From: an uncultured Clostridium sp.
Lineage (GTDB): Bacteria; Bacillota; Clostridia; TANB77; CAG-508
Assembly: GCA_950059165.1 (NCBI GenBank)
Contig: CATLUC010000003.1
Span: 1-16,050, forward strand
DNA: 16,050 nt
Reading direction: 5' to 3'
Shown here: positions 8,062-14,337 of the stretch, one piece after another
Layout of the letters: each line of letters begins with the position of its first letter
Numbering within the stretch: position 1 is the first letter of the stretch
Made by a program: the position numbers and the translations under genes
Notes under the pieces: generated by a model
What the model saw: only the letters and a program-made list of their open reading frames with translations
Told to the model about the DNA's origin: nothing
Database searches by the model: none

Positions 8062-8088
8062 AGGATTTTGGGGCCGTCCCCAAATCCT
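8062..8088. repeat. REP-like palindrome with TTGGGGACG core
   Basis: AGGATTTTGGGG and CCCCAAATCCT form a stem with one bulged T around CCGT. On the minus strand it contains TTTGGGGACGGCCCCAAA. The same TTGGGGACG occurs in the hairpin at 8112-8154, so the two may be a REP-type pair. The plus direction has a T run at 8094-8100, but no plus-strand gene ends here. Confidence 0.6.
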
Positions 8089-8111
8089 ACTAATTTTTTT
8101 CTTGAGAATAT

Positions 8112-8154
8112 AAAAAAATGTCGCATTGGAAACGTCCCCAACACGACATTTTTT
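8112..8154 (-). terminator. Rho-independent terminator after tuf, built on a REP-like palindrome
   Basis: On the minus strand the 11-base stem AAAAAATGTCG/CGACATTTTTT runs straight into further T. Inside it, TTGGGGACGTTTCCAA makes a second palindrome sharing TTGGGGACG with 8062-8088. It starts ten bases after the tuf stop. Confidence 0.85.
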
Positions 8155-8163
8155 ATTTTTATA

Positions 8164-9366
8164 TTAAGCTAAGATATCTGCAACGACACCTGAACCTACT
8201 GTTCTACCACCTTCACGAATAGCGAATCTTAATCCTTTTTCGATAGCGATAGGTGTAATTAATTCGATTGTCATTGATACGTTATCTCCTGGCATAACCA
8301 TTTCTGTTCCAGCTGCTAATTCGATAACACCTGTAACGTCTGTTGTTCTGAAGTAGAATTGTGGTCTGTATCCATTGAAGAATGGTGTATGTCTTCCACC
8401 TTCTTCTTTTGTTAATACATAAACTTCAGAAGTGAATTTTGTATGTGGATTTATTGTTCCTGGTTTTGCAAGTACTTGACCTCTTTCGATTTCTTTTCTA
8501 TCAATACCTCTTAGTAATGCTCCGATATTGTCACCAGCTTCTGCTTGGTCTAATAATTTTCTGAACATTTCTACACCAGTAATAACTGTTTTCTTTCTTT
8601 CTGTTGATAAACCAATGATTTCAACTTCGTCAGAAACTTTTACGATACCTCTTTCTACTCTACCTGTTGCAACTGTTCCACGTCCTGTAATTGTGAATAC
8701 GTCTTCAACTGGCATTAAGAATGGTTGGTCGATTGGTCTTTCTGGTGTTGGAATGTAGCTATCAATAGCTGCCATTAATTCTTTCATTGGTTGGTAAACT
8801 TCATCATCTGGATTTGTTGATGAGCTTTCTAATACTTTTAATGAAGAACCTTTTATAATTGGAATATCATCTCCTGGGAAATCATATTCGCTAAGTAGGT
8901 CTCTTACTTCCATTTCAACTAATTCTAATAGTTCTGGGTCATCTACCATATCACATTTGTTTAGGTAAACAACGATGTATTTAACACCAACTTGTCTTGC
9001 TAATAAGATGTGCTCTCTTGTTTGAGGCATAGGTCCATCTGCTGCAGATACTACTAGTACTGCACCGTCCATTTGAGCTGCACCTGTAATCATGTTTTTA
9101 ACGTAGTCAGCGTGTCCTGGACAGTCAACGTGTGCATAGTGTCTTGCTTCTGTTTCATATTCTACGTGTGCTGTGTTGATTGTGATTCCTCTTTCTCTTT
9201 CTTCTGGAGCACCGTCAATTTTGTCATAAGCTTCGTATTGTGCTTTTCCTAATAATGATAAGTATTTTGTGATAGCTGCTGTTGTTGTTGTTTTTCCATG
9301 GTCTACGTGACCAATTGTACCAATGTTAACATGTGGTTTTGTTCTTTCAAATTTTGCTTTTGCCAT
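8164..9366 (-). CDS. tuf: Elongation factor Tu
   Basis: 400-residue GTPase that delivers aminoacyl-tRNA to the ribosomal A site in the cytoplasm. All G motifs are present: GHVDHGKT (19-26), DCPGHADY, NKCD and the GSSLK stretch, followed by the two beta-barrel domains ending GRTVGSGVVADILA. AGGAGG lies eight bases before the ATG. It is last of the str genes, but has its own strong promoter and sits 300 bases from fusA. Three CGG triplets occur out of frame (within GAC GGT twice and ATC GGA), and none disturbs the reading frame. Its role in A-site delivery makes it relevant if CGGN is decoded unusually, but no odd residue is apparent by eye. Confidence 0.99.
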   Translation of the reverse strand: MAKAKFERTKPHVNIGTIGHVDHGKTTTTAAITKYLSLLGKAQYEAYDKIDGAPEERERGITINTAHVEYETEARHYAHVDCPGHADYVKNMITGAAQMDGAVLVVSAADGPMPQTREHILLARQVGVKYIVVYLNKCDMVDDPELLELVEMEVRDLLSEYDFPGDDIPIIKGSSLKVLESSSTNPDDEVYQPMKELMAAIDSYIPTPERPIDQPFLMPVEDVFTITGRGTVATGRVERGIVKVSDEVEIIGLSTERKKTVITGVEMFRKLLDQAEAGDNIGALLRGIDRKEIERGQVLAKPGTINPHTKFTSEVYVLTKEEGGRHTPFFNGYRPQFYFRTTDVTGVIELAAGTEMVMPGDNVSMTIELITPIAIEKGLRFAIREGGRTVGSGVVADILA

Positions 9367-9453
9367 TTTGAAATCCTCCTCTTTCTTTTTAGTTAGCTTT
9401 TATAGCTACTTCTTATTATTTTTTAAATTTAATAACTTTTTTATTGCACTTGC

Positions 9454-9482
9454 ATTTTATAACATTTTTATAAAAATTGCAA
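9454..9482 (-). promoter_or_regulatory. Putative tuf promoter
   Basis: On the minus strand TTGCAA (9482-9477), 17 bases, TAAAAT (9459-9454), giving a leader of about 80 bases. It lies between palindromic element C and tuf, so tuf can be transcribed independently of fusA. Confidence 0.55.
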
Positions 9483-9510
9483 GCCCCTTTATCAAATTCA
9501 GTATAAATTT

Positions 9511-9652
9511 AGTATATTGTGCATTTTTGTTGTTAATTACAAGCTTGAAAATTGTATATTCATATATTGAATTTAATATAAAATTGCTATAATGTGAATT
9601 TTGGATATTGTTATCAAGCTGATAGCGTACTATTAACAAAATGCACAGTATA
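9511..9652. repeat. str-spacer palindromic element C (fusA-tuf)
   Basis: Outer arms TATATTGTGCATTTT… (9513-9537) and ATTAACAAAATGCACAGTATA (9632-9652) pair imperfectly. The interior holds ACAAGCTTG near 9538 and CAAGCTGATAGCGTAC near 9615, the motif found in elements A and B. The right part looks like a unit with an internal deletion. Its middle (about 9545-9600) is unrelated AT-rich sequence. The rest of the 304-base gap is the tuf promoter and leader. Confidence 0.65.
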
Positions 9653-9670
9653 GTGATTTCAGATTAAATT

Positions 9671-11752
9671 TTAATCATTTTTTGCTTTAGAAGCAACAAT
9701 ACTCTCAAAAACTGATTTTGGTACTTCTTCATAGTGTGATGGTTCCATTGTATAAGTTCCTCTACCTTGTGTTTTTGAACGTAAGTCTGTTGCATATCCA
9801 AACATTTCTGATAATGGTACAAATGAGTGAATTTCTTGCATTCCATCGTCACTATCCATACCTTCCATTCTTCCACGTCTAGAGTTTATATCTCCAATAA
9901 CATCTCCCATATATTCTTCTGGAACTGTTATTTCAACTTTCATGATAGGTTCTAGGATTACAGCTTTTGCTTGTTTACAACCTTCTTTGAAGGCCATAGA
10001 AGCTGCAATTTTGAACGCCATTTCTGATGAGTCAACTTCATGGTAAGAACCATCTACTAAAGTAGCTTTGAAGTCGATTACTGGGTAACCTGCTAAAATA
10101 CCACTTTCAGCTGCTTCTCTCATTCCTTGTTCAATTGGTTTGATATATTCTTTTGGAACTGCTCCACCTACGATTTTGCTTTCAAATTCAATTCCTTTTC
10201 CTGGTTCTAATGGTTCCATTTCAAACCAAACATCACCATATTGTCCTTTACCACCTGATTGACGAATGAATTTACCTTGTACTTTAACTTTGTTTCTAAT
10301 TGTTTCTTTGTAAGCAACTTGTGGTTTACCTACATTACATTCTACTTTGAATTCTCTTTTTAATCTGTCTACGATGATGTCTAAGTGTAATTCACCCATA
10401 CCAGCGATAATTGTTTGACCTGTTTCTTGGTTTGTATATGCTTTAAATGTTGGGTCTTCTTCTGCTAATTTTCCTAATGCAATTCCCATTTTTTCTTGAG
10501 CTGCTTTATCTTTTGGCTCAATAGCTATATCGATAACTGGCTCTGGGAATTCCATTGATTCTAGAATGATTGGATGGTCTGGGTCACATAGTGTGTTTCC
10601 AGTTGTTACATCTTTCATTCCAACAGCTGCTGCAATGTCTCCTGCATATACTTTGTCAATATCTTCTCTGTGGTTTGAGTGCATTTGAAGAATTCTTCCT
10701 ATTCTTTCTTTTTTGTCTTTGCTTGAGTTTAACACTGTTGAACCTGATTCTAGTGTTCCAGAATAAACTCTAAAGAAACATAATTTTCCAACAAATGGGT
10801 CTGTTGCAATTTTAAATGCTAATGCTGCAAATGGTTCACTATCAGAAGTTTTAGCTTCTGTTTCTTGTCCATCTGGTGTTTCACCTTTGATATGTGCTAT
10901 GTCAGTTGGTGCTGGCATATAATCAATAATTGCATCTAAAAGTTCTTGAACTCCCTTGTTTTTGTATGAAGAACCACATGTTACTGGAACTATTGTATTA
11001 TTAATTGTTCCTACACGTAAACCTTTTTTGATTTCTTCCTCTGTAAGTTCTTCTCCATCTAAATATTTCATCATTAATTCTTCATCTTGTTCTGCAACTG
11101 ATTCTATCATTTTGTTATGATATTCTTCAGCTAATTGTTTCATATCGTCTGGAATATCTGTTTCTTCAATTTCTTTTCCTAAATCATCTTTGTGTAAGAA
11201 TGCTCTCATTTTGATTAGGTCTACAATTCCTTTGAAGTTGTCTTCTGCTCCAATTGGTAATTGAATTGGTACAGCATTTGCTTTTAATCTGTTTTTTAAT
11301 TGGTCTACACAAAGCATAAAGTTTGCTCCTGTAATATCCATTTTATTAACATATACCATTCTTGGTACACTGTATTTGTCAGCTTGTCTCCAAACTGTTT
11401 CTGTTTGTGGTTGAACTCCACCTTTTGCAGCTAAAACTGTTACTGCTCCATCAAGAACTTTTAAAGACCTTTGTACTTCTACTGTAAAGTCAACGTGTCC
11501 TGGTGTGTCAATAATGTTTATTCTATTGCCATTCCAAAAACATGTTGTACAAGCAGATGTAATTGTAATACCTCTTTCTTGTTCTTGTGCCATCCAGTCC
11601 ATAGTTGCTGCACCCTCATGTGTTTCACCTATTTTATGAACTTTACCTGTATAAAATAAGATTCTTTCTGTTGTTGTTGTTTTTCCGGCATCTATATGTG
11701 CCATAATTCCTATATTTCTAGTTTTTTCTAGTGGGTATGCTCTTCCTGCCAT
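9671..11752 (-). CDS. fusA: Elongation factor G
   Basis: 693-residue translocation GTPase, full family length. Motifs seen: AHIDAGKTTT (18-27), the switch I stretch ERGITITSA, DTPGHVDF, NKMD, domain II, and domain IV/V with GQYGDVW and SRRGRMEGM. It moves tRNA and mRNA after peptide transfer and helps recycle ribosomes. GGGGG lies before the ATG. It is third in the block rpsL-rpsG-fusA-tuf, but a promoter candidate and element B precede it. The only CGG triplet is out of frame (GCC GGA in the P-loop). The frame is intact. Confidence 0.99.
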   Translation of the reverse strand: MAGRAYPLEKTRNIGIMAHIDAGKTTTTERILFYTGKVHKIGETHEGAATMDWMAQEQERGITITSACTTCFWNGNRINIIDTPGHVDFTVEVQRSLKVLDGAVTVLAAKGGVQPQTETVWRQADKYSVPRMVYVNKMDITGANFMLCVDQLKNRLKANAVPIQLPIGAEDNFKGIVDLIKMRAFLHKDDLGKEIEETDIPDDMKQLAEEYHNKMIESVAEQDEELMMKYLDGEELTEEEIKKGLRVGTINNTIVPVTCGSSYKNKGVQELLDAIIDYMPAPTDIAHIKGETPDGQETEAKTSDSEPFAALAFKIATDPFVGKLCFFRVYSGTLESGSTVLNSSKDKKERIGRILQMHSNHREDIDKVYAGDIAAAVGMKDVTTGNTLCDPDHPIILESMEFPEPVIDIAIEPKDKAAQEKMGIALGKLAEEDPTFKAYTNQETGQTIIAGMGELHLDIIVDRLKREFKVECNVGKPQVAYKETIRNKVKVQGKFIRQSGGKGQYGDVWFEMEPLEPGKGIEFESKIVGGAVPKEYIKPIEQGMREAAESGILAGYPVIDFKATLVDGSYHEVDSSEMAFKIAASMAFKEGCKQAKAVILEPIMKVEITVPEEYMGDVIGDINSRRGRMEGMDSDDGMQEIHSFVPLSEMFGYATDLRSKTQGRGTYTMEPSHYEEVPKSVFESIVASKAKND

Positions 11753-11784
11753 TTTGTATATTTCCCCCTTTCTAATATTAAAAT

Positions 11785-11813
11785 TTACTAAATTAATTTT
11801 TTCGCGTTGTCAA
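11785..11813 (-). promoter_or_regulatory. Putative fusA promoter
   Basis: On the minus strand perfect TTGACA (11813-11808), 17 bases, TAGTAA (11790-11785). The -10 is imperfect. The leader would be about 30 bases. Confidence 0.45.
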
Positions 11814-11883
11814 ACTTCACAAAAATATTTTTGTTCGTTTTCCTAGCTAAAATTCTAATTTATTAAATTTTTACTTCTAATCT

Positions 11884-12011
11884 AAATTTTGATTAAAAGT
11901 GATGAGATGTGCATTTTTGATATTTATTACAAGCTGAAGGCGTACGTTGTGAACGCCTAAGTTTGAAATAAATATTGAAAATGTGCAGATTATTGCTTTT
12001 AATCAAAATTT
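11884..12011. repeat. str-spacer palindromic element B (rpsG-fusA)
   Basis: Core 11908-11987 begins TGTGCATTTTTGATATTTAT and ends AATATTGAAAATGTGCA, with the inner hairpin AGGCGT/ACGCCT after the shared ACAAGCTGA. Perfect 16-base outer arms (11884-11899 and 11996-12011) extend the stem into the rpsG stop codon. The core aligns with element A. The inner stem differs from A yet still pairs. Confidence 0.75.
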
Positions 12012-12481
12012 TACCATTTGTAGTGTGCAAAAGCCTTATTAGCCTCTGCCATTCTATGTGTGTCTTCTTTTTTCTTGAATGCTCCACCGTTTCCAGCTAC
12101 TGCATCCATAAGTTCACCAGCTAATTTTTCAGCCATTGTTTTTTCATGTCTATTTCTAGCATAAGATACAATCCATCTAAGACCTAAAGTTTGTCTTCTT
12201 TCTGGTCTAATTTCAAGTGGAACTTGGTAAGTTGCCCCACCAACTCTTCTTGCTTTTACTTCTAAAACTGGCATAACATTTTCTAAAGCTGCTTCAAAAA
12301 CTTCTAAAGGATTTTTACCTTCTTTTTCTTTTATGATGTCAAATGCATCATATACTATTTTTTGAGCAACTGATTTTTTCCCATCTAACATGATGTTGTT
12401 TACTAATTTTGTAACAACTTTACTGTTATAAATTGGGTCTGGTAATACCTCTCTTTTTGCTACATATCCTTTTCTTGGCAC
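12011..12481 (-). CDS. rpsG: 30S ribosomal protein S7
   Basis: 156 residues, the standard length. S7 is the primary binder of the 16S rRNA 3' major domain and lies at the tRNA exit site of the small subunit. Recognised from MPRKGYVAKREVLPDPIYNS, the LEVKARRVGGATYQVPLEIRPERR segment and the end AEANKAFAHYKW. GTG start at 12481 with AGGAGGG upstream. In some bacteria S7 represses the str operon by binding the rpsL-rpsG spacer; here that spacer is 420 bases and heavily structured. One CGG triplet is out of frame (AAC GGT). Confidence 0.99.
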   Translation of the reverse strand: MPRKGYVAKREVLPDPIYNSKVVTKLVNNIMLDGKKSVAQKIVYDAFDIIKEKEGKNPLEVFEAALENVMPVLEVKARRVGGATYQVPLEIRPERRQTLGLRWIVSYARNRHEKTMAEKLAGELMDAVAGNGGAFKKKEDTHRMAEANKAFAHYKW

Positions 12482-12598
12482 TATTCTTCCCTCCTTTTTT
12501 GTGTAAGGGGACTTTAGTTAATCTTCAGTCATTTCTGTTTAAATAAATGATTTTAGATTCCATGTCTCCTTCTTGTTAATGCTCTATAAAAAGCATTT

Positions 12599-12665
12599 AG
12601 GTACTCTTAAAAAATCTTGTTTTTTAAGTTTAGCGCTTATATATCTATTCTAAATTTAAGTACCT
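12599..12665 (-). other. Nested hairpin in the rpsL-rpsG spacer, possible attenuator or processing site
   Basis: Outer arms AGGTAC (12599-12604) and GTACCT (12660-12665) enclose a strong nine-base stem CTTAAAAAA/TTTTTTAAG (12606-12614, 12620-12628) with a five-base loop. It could act as an attenuator or RNase site between rpsL and rpsG. No free T run follows in the minus direction. Confidence 0.5.
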
Positions 12666-12796
12666 TAATTTAGACAAAATAACAAGCACTAGTGTTTTAA
12701 AGCTTTTCCACCTCTGTTTTCATAAACAAATTGCGAAACTGTGCAAGTTGCTGCTTTCAACTTTTATTTCGCATAAACAAAGCAAATTAGGTATAT

Positions 12797-12875
12797 TGTG
12801 CATTTTTGGTATTTGTTACAAGCTGATGGCGTACATTGGTACGTCGAAGTTTGAAACAAATATCGAAAATGTGCA
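12797..12875. repeat. str-spacer palindromic element A (rpsL-rpsG)
   Basis: TGTGCATTTTTGGTATTTGTT and AACAAATATCGAAAATGTGCA are imperfectly complementary arms with G-U pairs. The interior is ACAAGCTGATGGCGTAC-ATTG-GTACGTCGAAGTTTG, giving an inner stem. Partial complementarity continues outward (AAATTAGGTAT with a match in 12876-12892). It aligns closely with element B and partly with C. Confidence 0.75.
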
Positions 12876-12901
12876 AGATGCCTGATTTCATTTGTTTAGG
12901 C

Positions 12902-13315
12902 TTATTTCTTTGGTTTCTTAGCTCCATACTTAGAACGCGCTTGCATTCTATCTTTAACACCTGCTGTATCTAATGTTCCTCTGATGATATGGTATCTAAC
13001 ACCTGGTAAGTCTTTTACCCTACCACCTCTTATTAATACAACACTGTGTTCTTGTAAGTTATGTCCTATACCTGGTATATAAGATGTAACTTCATAACCA
13101 TTAGAAAGTCTTACTCTGGCAACTTTTCTTAAAGCAGAGTTTGGCTTTTTAGGTGTAACTGTTTTTACAACTGTACATACTCCTCTTTTTTGTGGAGCTC
13201 TGTTATTTGTTAGTTTTTTGTTTTTTGAGTTCCATCCATGTTGAAGTGCTGGTGCTGTTGATTTTGTTACTCCTGTTTTTCTTCCTTTTCTTACTAATTG
13301 ATTAATGGTTGGCAC
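12902..13315 (-). CDS. rpsL: 30S ribosomal protein S12
   Basis: 137-residue decoding-centre protein that monitors codon-anticodon pairing in the A site. The motif TPKKPNSALRK (Lys56/57, equivalent to the streptomycin-resistance Lys) and RGGRVKDLPGVRYH are intact and wild-type. A basic insertion (about residues 24-40, HGWNSKNKKLTNNR) is the long form found in many Firmicutes. GTG start at 13315 with AGGAGGTG. First gene of the str block, behind the promoter at 13438-13466. No change at the known fidelity positions would by itself explain frameshifting. Confidence 0.99.
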   Translation of the reverse strand: MPTINQLVRKGRKTGVTKSTAPALQHGWNSKNKKLTNNRAPQKRGVCTVVKTVTPKKPNSALRKVARVRLSNGYEVTSYIPGIGHNLQEHSVVLIRGGRVKDLPGVRYHIIRGTLDTAGVKDRMQARSKYGAKKPKK

Positions 13316-13394
13316 TTAAATTTCACCTCCTGTTTTTGGTTTTCGGTATTCTTTTTTGGTTTGCTATGTTTAGCATATAAAAAAGAATGCAAAT

Positions 13395-13430
13395 GTTATA
13401 AATTTGCCTAATATTGGCAATTTATATAAC
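13395..13430 (-). other. 5' leader hairpin of the str transcript
   Basis: GTTATATAAATTGCC and GGCAAATTTATAAC form a stem with a short AT loop, starting at about the expected transcription start. It may stabilise the mRNA 5' end. The following TTTGCATTCTTTTTT makes an attenuator possible but less likely. Confidence 0.5.
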
Positions 13431-13437
13431 AGATTAT

Positions 13438-13466
13438 ATTTTACCACGTTAATGGCTGTAAGTCAA
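13438..13466 (-). promoter_or_regulatory. Putative str operon (rpsL) promoter
   Basis: On the minus strand TTGACT (13466-13461), exactly 17 bases, TAAAAT (13443-13438), with a leader of about 115 bases to the GTG of rpsL. Confidence 0.6.
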
Positions 13467-13579
13467 TAAAAAACTTGGAATTTTTTTGATTTTTTTGTAC
13501 AAAGTAAAACTATATACGATGCTTAAAATATCTTAATTGTTTACTTATTTTAAATGTTCTTCCTAGATTTCCATAATAT

Positions 13580-13608
13580 TTGATTTTTTATGTAAAATAT
13601 GTTATACT
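13580..13608 (+). promoter_or_regulatory. Putative promoter of the small membrane protein gene
   Basis: TTGATT (13580-13585), 17 bases, TATACT (13603-13608), about 40 bases before the AAAGGAG ribosome binding site at 13641-13647. Confidence 0.6.
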
Positions 13609-13655
13609 ATATATGTAGCAACTAAATAGTTTTGTATAGAAAAGGAGATATCATC

Positions 13656-14054
13656 ATGAAAAAAAATTTTTTAAACTCAGGGAACCTTGTTATCTATATC
13701 GTAAGTCTTGCACTTCCTCTGTTGGGGATCGTACCATTAGGAATCCGGCATTTCGGAATAAACAAATGGTGCATAGTTGGTTGTCTATGTGCTGCAGTTG
13801 TCGCAGTGTTTATGATGGCAACCACTATTGTCCCTGGCAAGAAAAAGTGGGCTGTTAGTGCCACAATAATCGTAACAGTCGCAATGGCTGTGCTGGTTGT
13901 AGTGGCACGGTGGGTTCCTATTCCACCAATTAGTTTCTTCGTGTGCTACTATATAGTCGATATAATATCGATTACGATTTCGATTGTAGTCAATATTGTG
14001 TCTGATTATCCAAACAAAAACAGTAGCAACAAGAATCAGCGAGGCATTGTATGA
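13656..14054 (+). CDS. Small four-helix membrane protein of unknown function, compositionally foreign
   Basis: 132 residues from the ATG at 13656, eight bases after AAAGGAG; a TTG at 13632 in frame is upstream of this site and not chosen. Four hydrophobic segments (about residues 9-27, 39-58, 65-85, 94-115) predict an integral membrane protein with a short Asn/Lys-rich tail. I do not recognise a family. The gene is clearly richer in G and C than its neighbours and uses codons they avoid. It includes CGG twice in frame (13746-13748 before CAT, 13908-13910 before TGG), both read as Arg in the intact frame. If the first CGGC were read as glycine with a +1 shift, translation would stop at once. 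It has its own promoter and terminator. Best explained as a recent acquisition. Confidence 0.75.
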   Translation: MKKNFLNSGNLVIYIVSLALPLLGIVPLGIRHFGINKWCIVGCLCAAVVAVFMMATTIVPGKKKWAVSATIIVTVAMAVLVVVARWVPIPPISFFVCYYIVDIISITISIVVNIVSDYPNKNSSNKNQRGIV

Positions 14055-14058
14055 AGAG

Positions 14059-14099
14059 AAATCCCATCCCGAAGAATTTATTTCTAACGGATGGGATTT
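14059..14099 (+). terminator. Rho-independent terminator after the small membrane protein gene
   Basis: Eleven-base perfect stem AAATCCCATCC (14059-14069) and GGATGGGATTT (14089-14099) with a 19-base loop, followed by TTTCCCTATTTTA. It starts five bases after the stop. The T run is short. Confidence 0.7.
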
Positions 14100-14125
14100 T
14101 CCCTATTTTAAAAACACTACATATA

Positions 14126-14194
14126 GAACAAATCGGAAAGCCTTAATATTTGCATAACTTTAACTTTTCTCTTTGGCTTTCCGTAAATTTGTTC
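14126..14194. repeat. Long-stem inverted repeat
   Basis: GAACAAAT-CGGAAAGCC (14126-14142) pairs with GGCTTTCCG-TAA-ATTTGTTC (14175-14194), leaving a three-base bulge and a 32-base AT-rich loop. It may be a mobile-element end or structured RNA; nothing identifies it further. Confidence 0.6.
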
Positions 14195-14200
14195 GTGTGC

Positions 14201-14222
14201 CAATTTTACGCAAGTAAAATTG
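14201..14222. repeat. Perfect 9-bp hairpin with GCAA loop
   Basis: CAATTTTAC (14201-14209), loop GCAA, GTAAAATTG (14214-14222). It sits between two larger inverted repeats. Confidence 0.6.
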
Positions 14223-14231
14223 TGTACATTG

Positions 14232-14283
14232 TATTTTATATTATTTAGAAAGTCAGAAATGACTTTCTAAATAATATAAAATA
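14232..14283. repeat. Perfect 24-bp inverted repeat with 4-base loop
   Basis: Arms 14232-14255 and 14260-14283 are exactly complementary (TATTTTATATTATTTAG… and its complement) around GAAA. It lies 54 bases after the stop of the minus-strand gene at 14338. It could end that transcript, but no T run follows. Perfect arms suggest a young element or strong selection. Confidence 0.8.
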
Positions 14284-14337
14284 AAAGTAAACACTTTTGT
14301 GCCTACTTTTATCTTATTCTTTTCAATTACTTAGTTA

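Larger units (their letters stand above)
12482..12901. other. 420-base rpsL-rpsG spacer rich in hairpins
   Basis: In the transcribed (minus) direction it holds element A (12875-12797), a small hairpin GCGAAA…AAGTTG/CAACTT…TTTCGC (12772-12733), the long hairpin at 12665-12599, and a six-base stem AATGCT/AGCATT near 12590. This is far longer than usual between these co-transcribed genes. No credible ORF is seen. A 12-codon frame near 12560 has AAGGAG only two bases before its ATG and is not called. Confidence 0.6.
13316..13655. other. Divergent region between rpsL and the foreign membrane-protein gene
   Basis: Holds the rpsL leader with a hairpin (13395-13430), the str promoter (13438-13466) and the plus-strand promoter (13580-13608) with its leader. 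Between about 13470 and 13575 I see only AT-rich sequence. No ORF or RNA gene is evident. Confidence 0.6.

Noticed and set aside
9664..9876. 70-codon minus-strand ORF at the end of fusA
   Set aside because: Out-of-frame shadow lying almost entirely within the fusA coding region, whose frame is intact.
12520..12575. 12-codon leader peptide (MESKIIYLNRND) before rpsG
   Set aside because: AAGGAG is only two bases from its ATG and nothing else supports translation.
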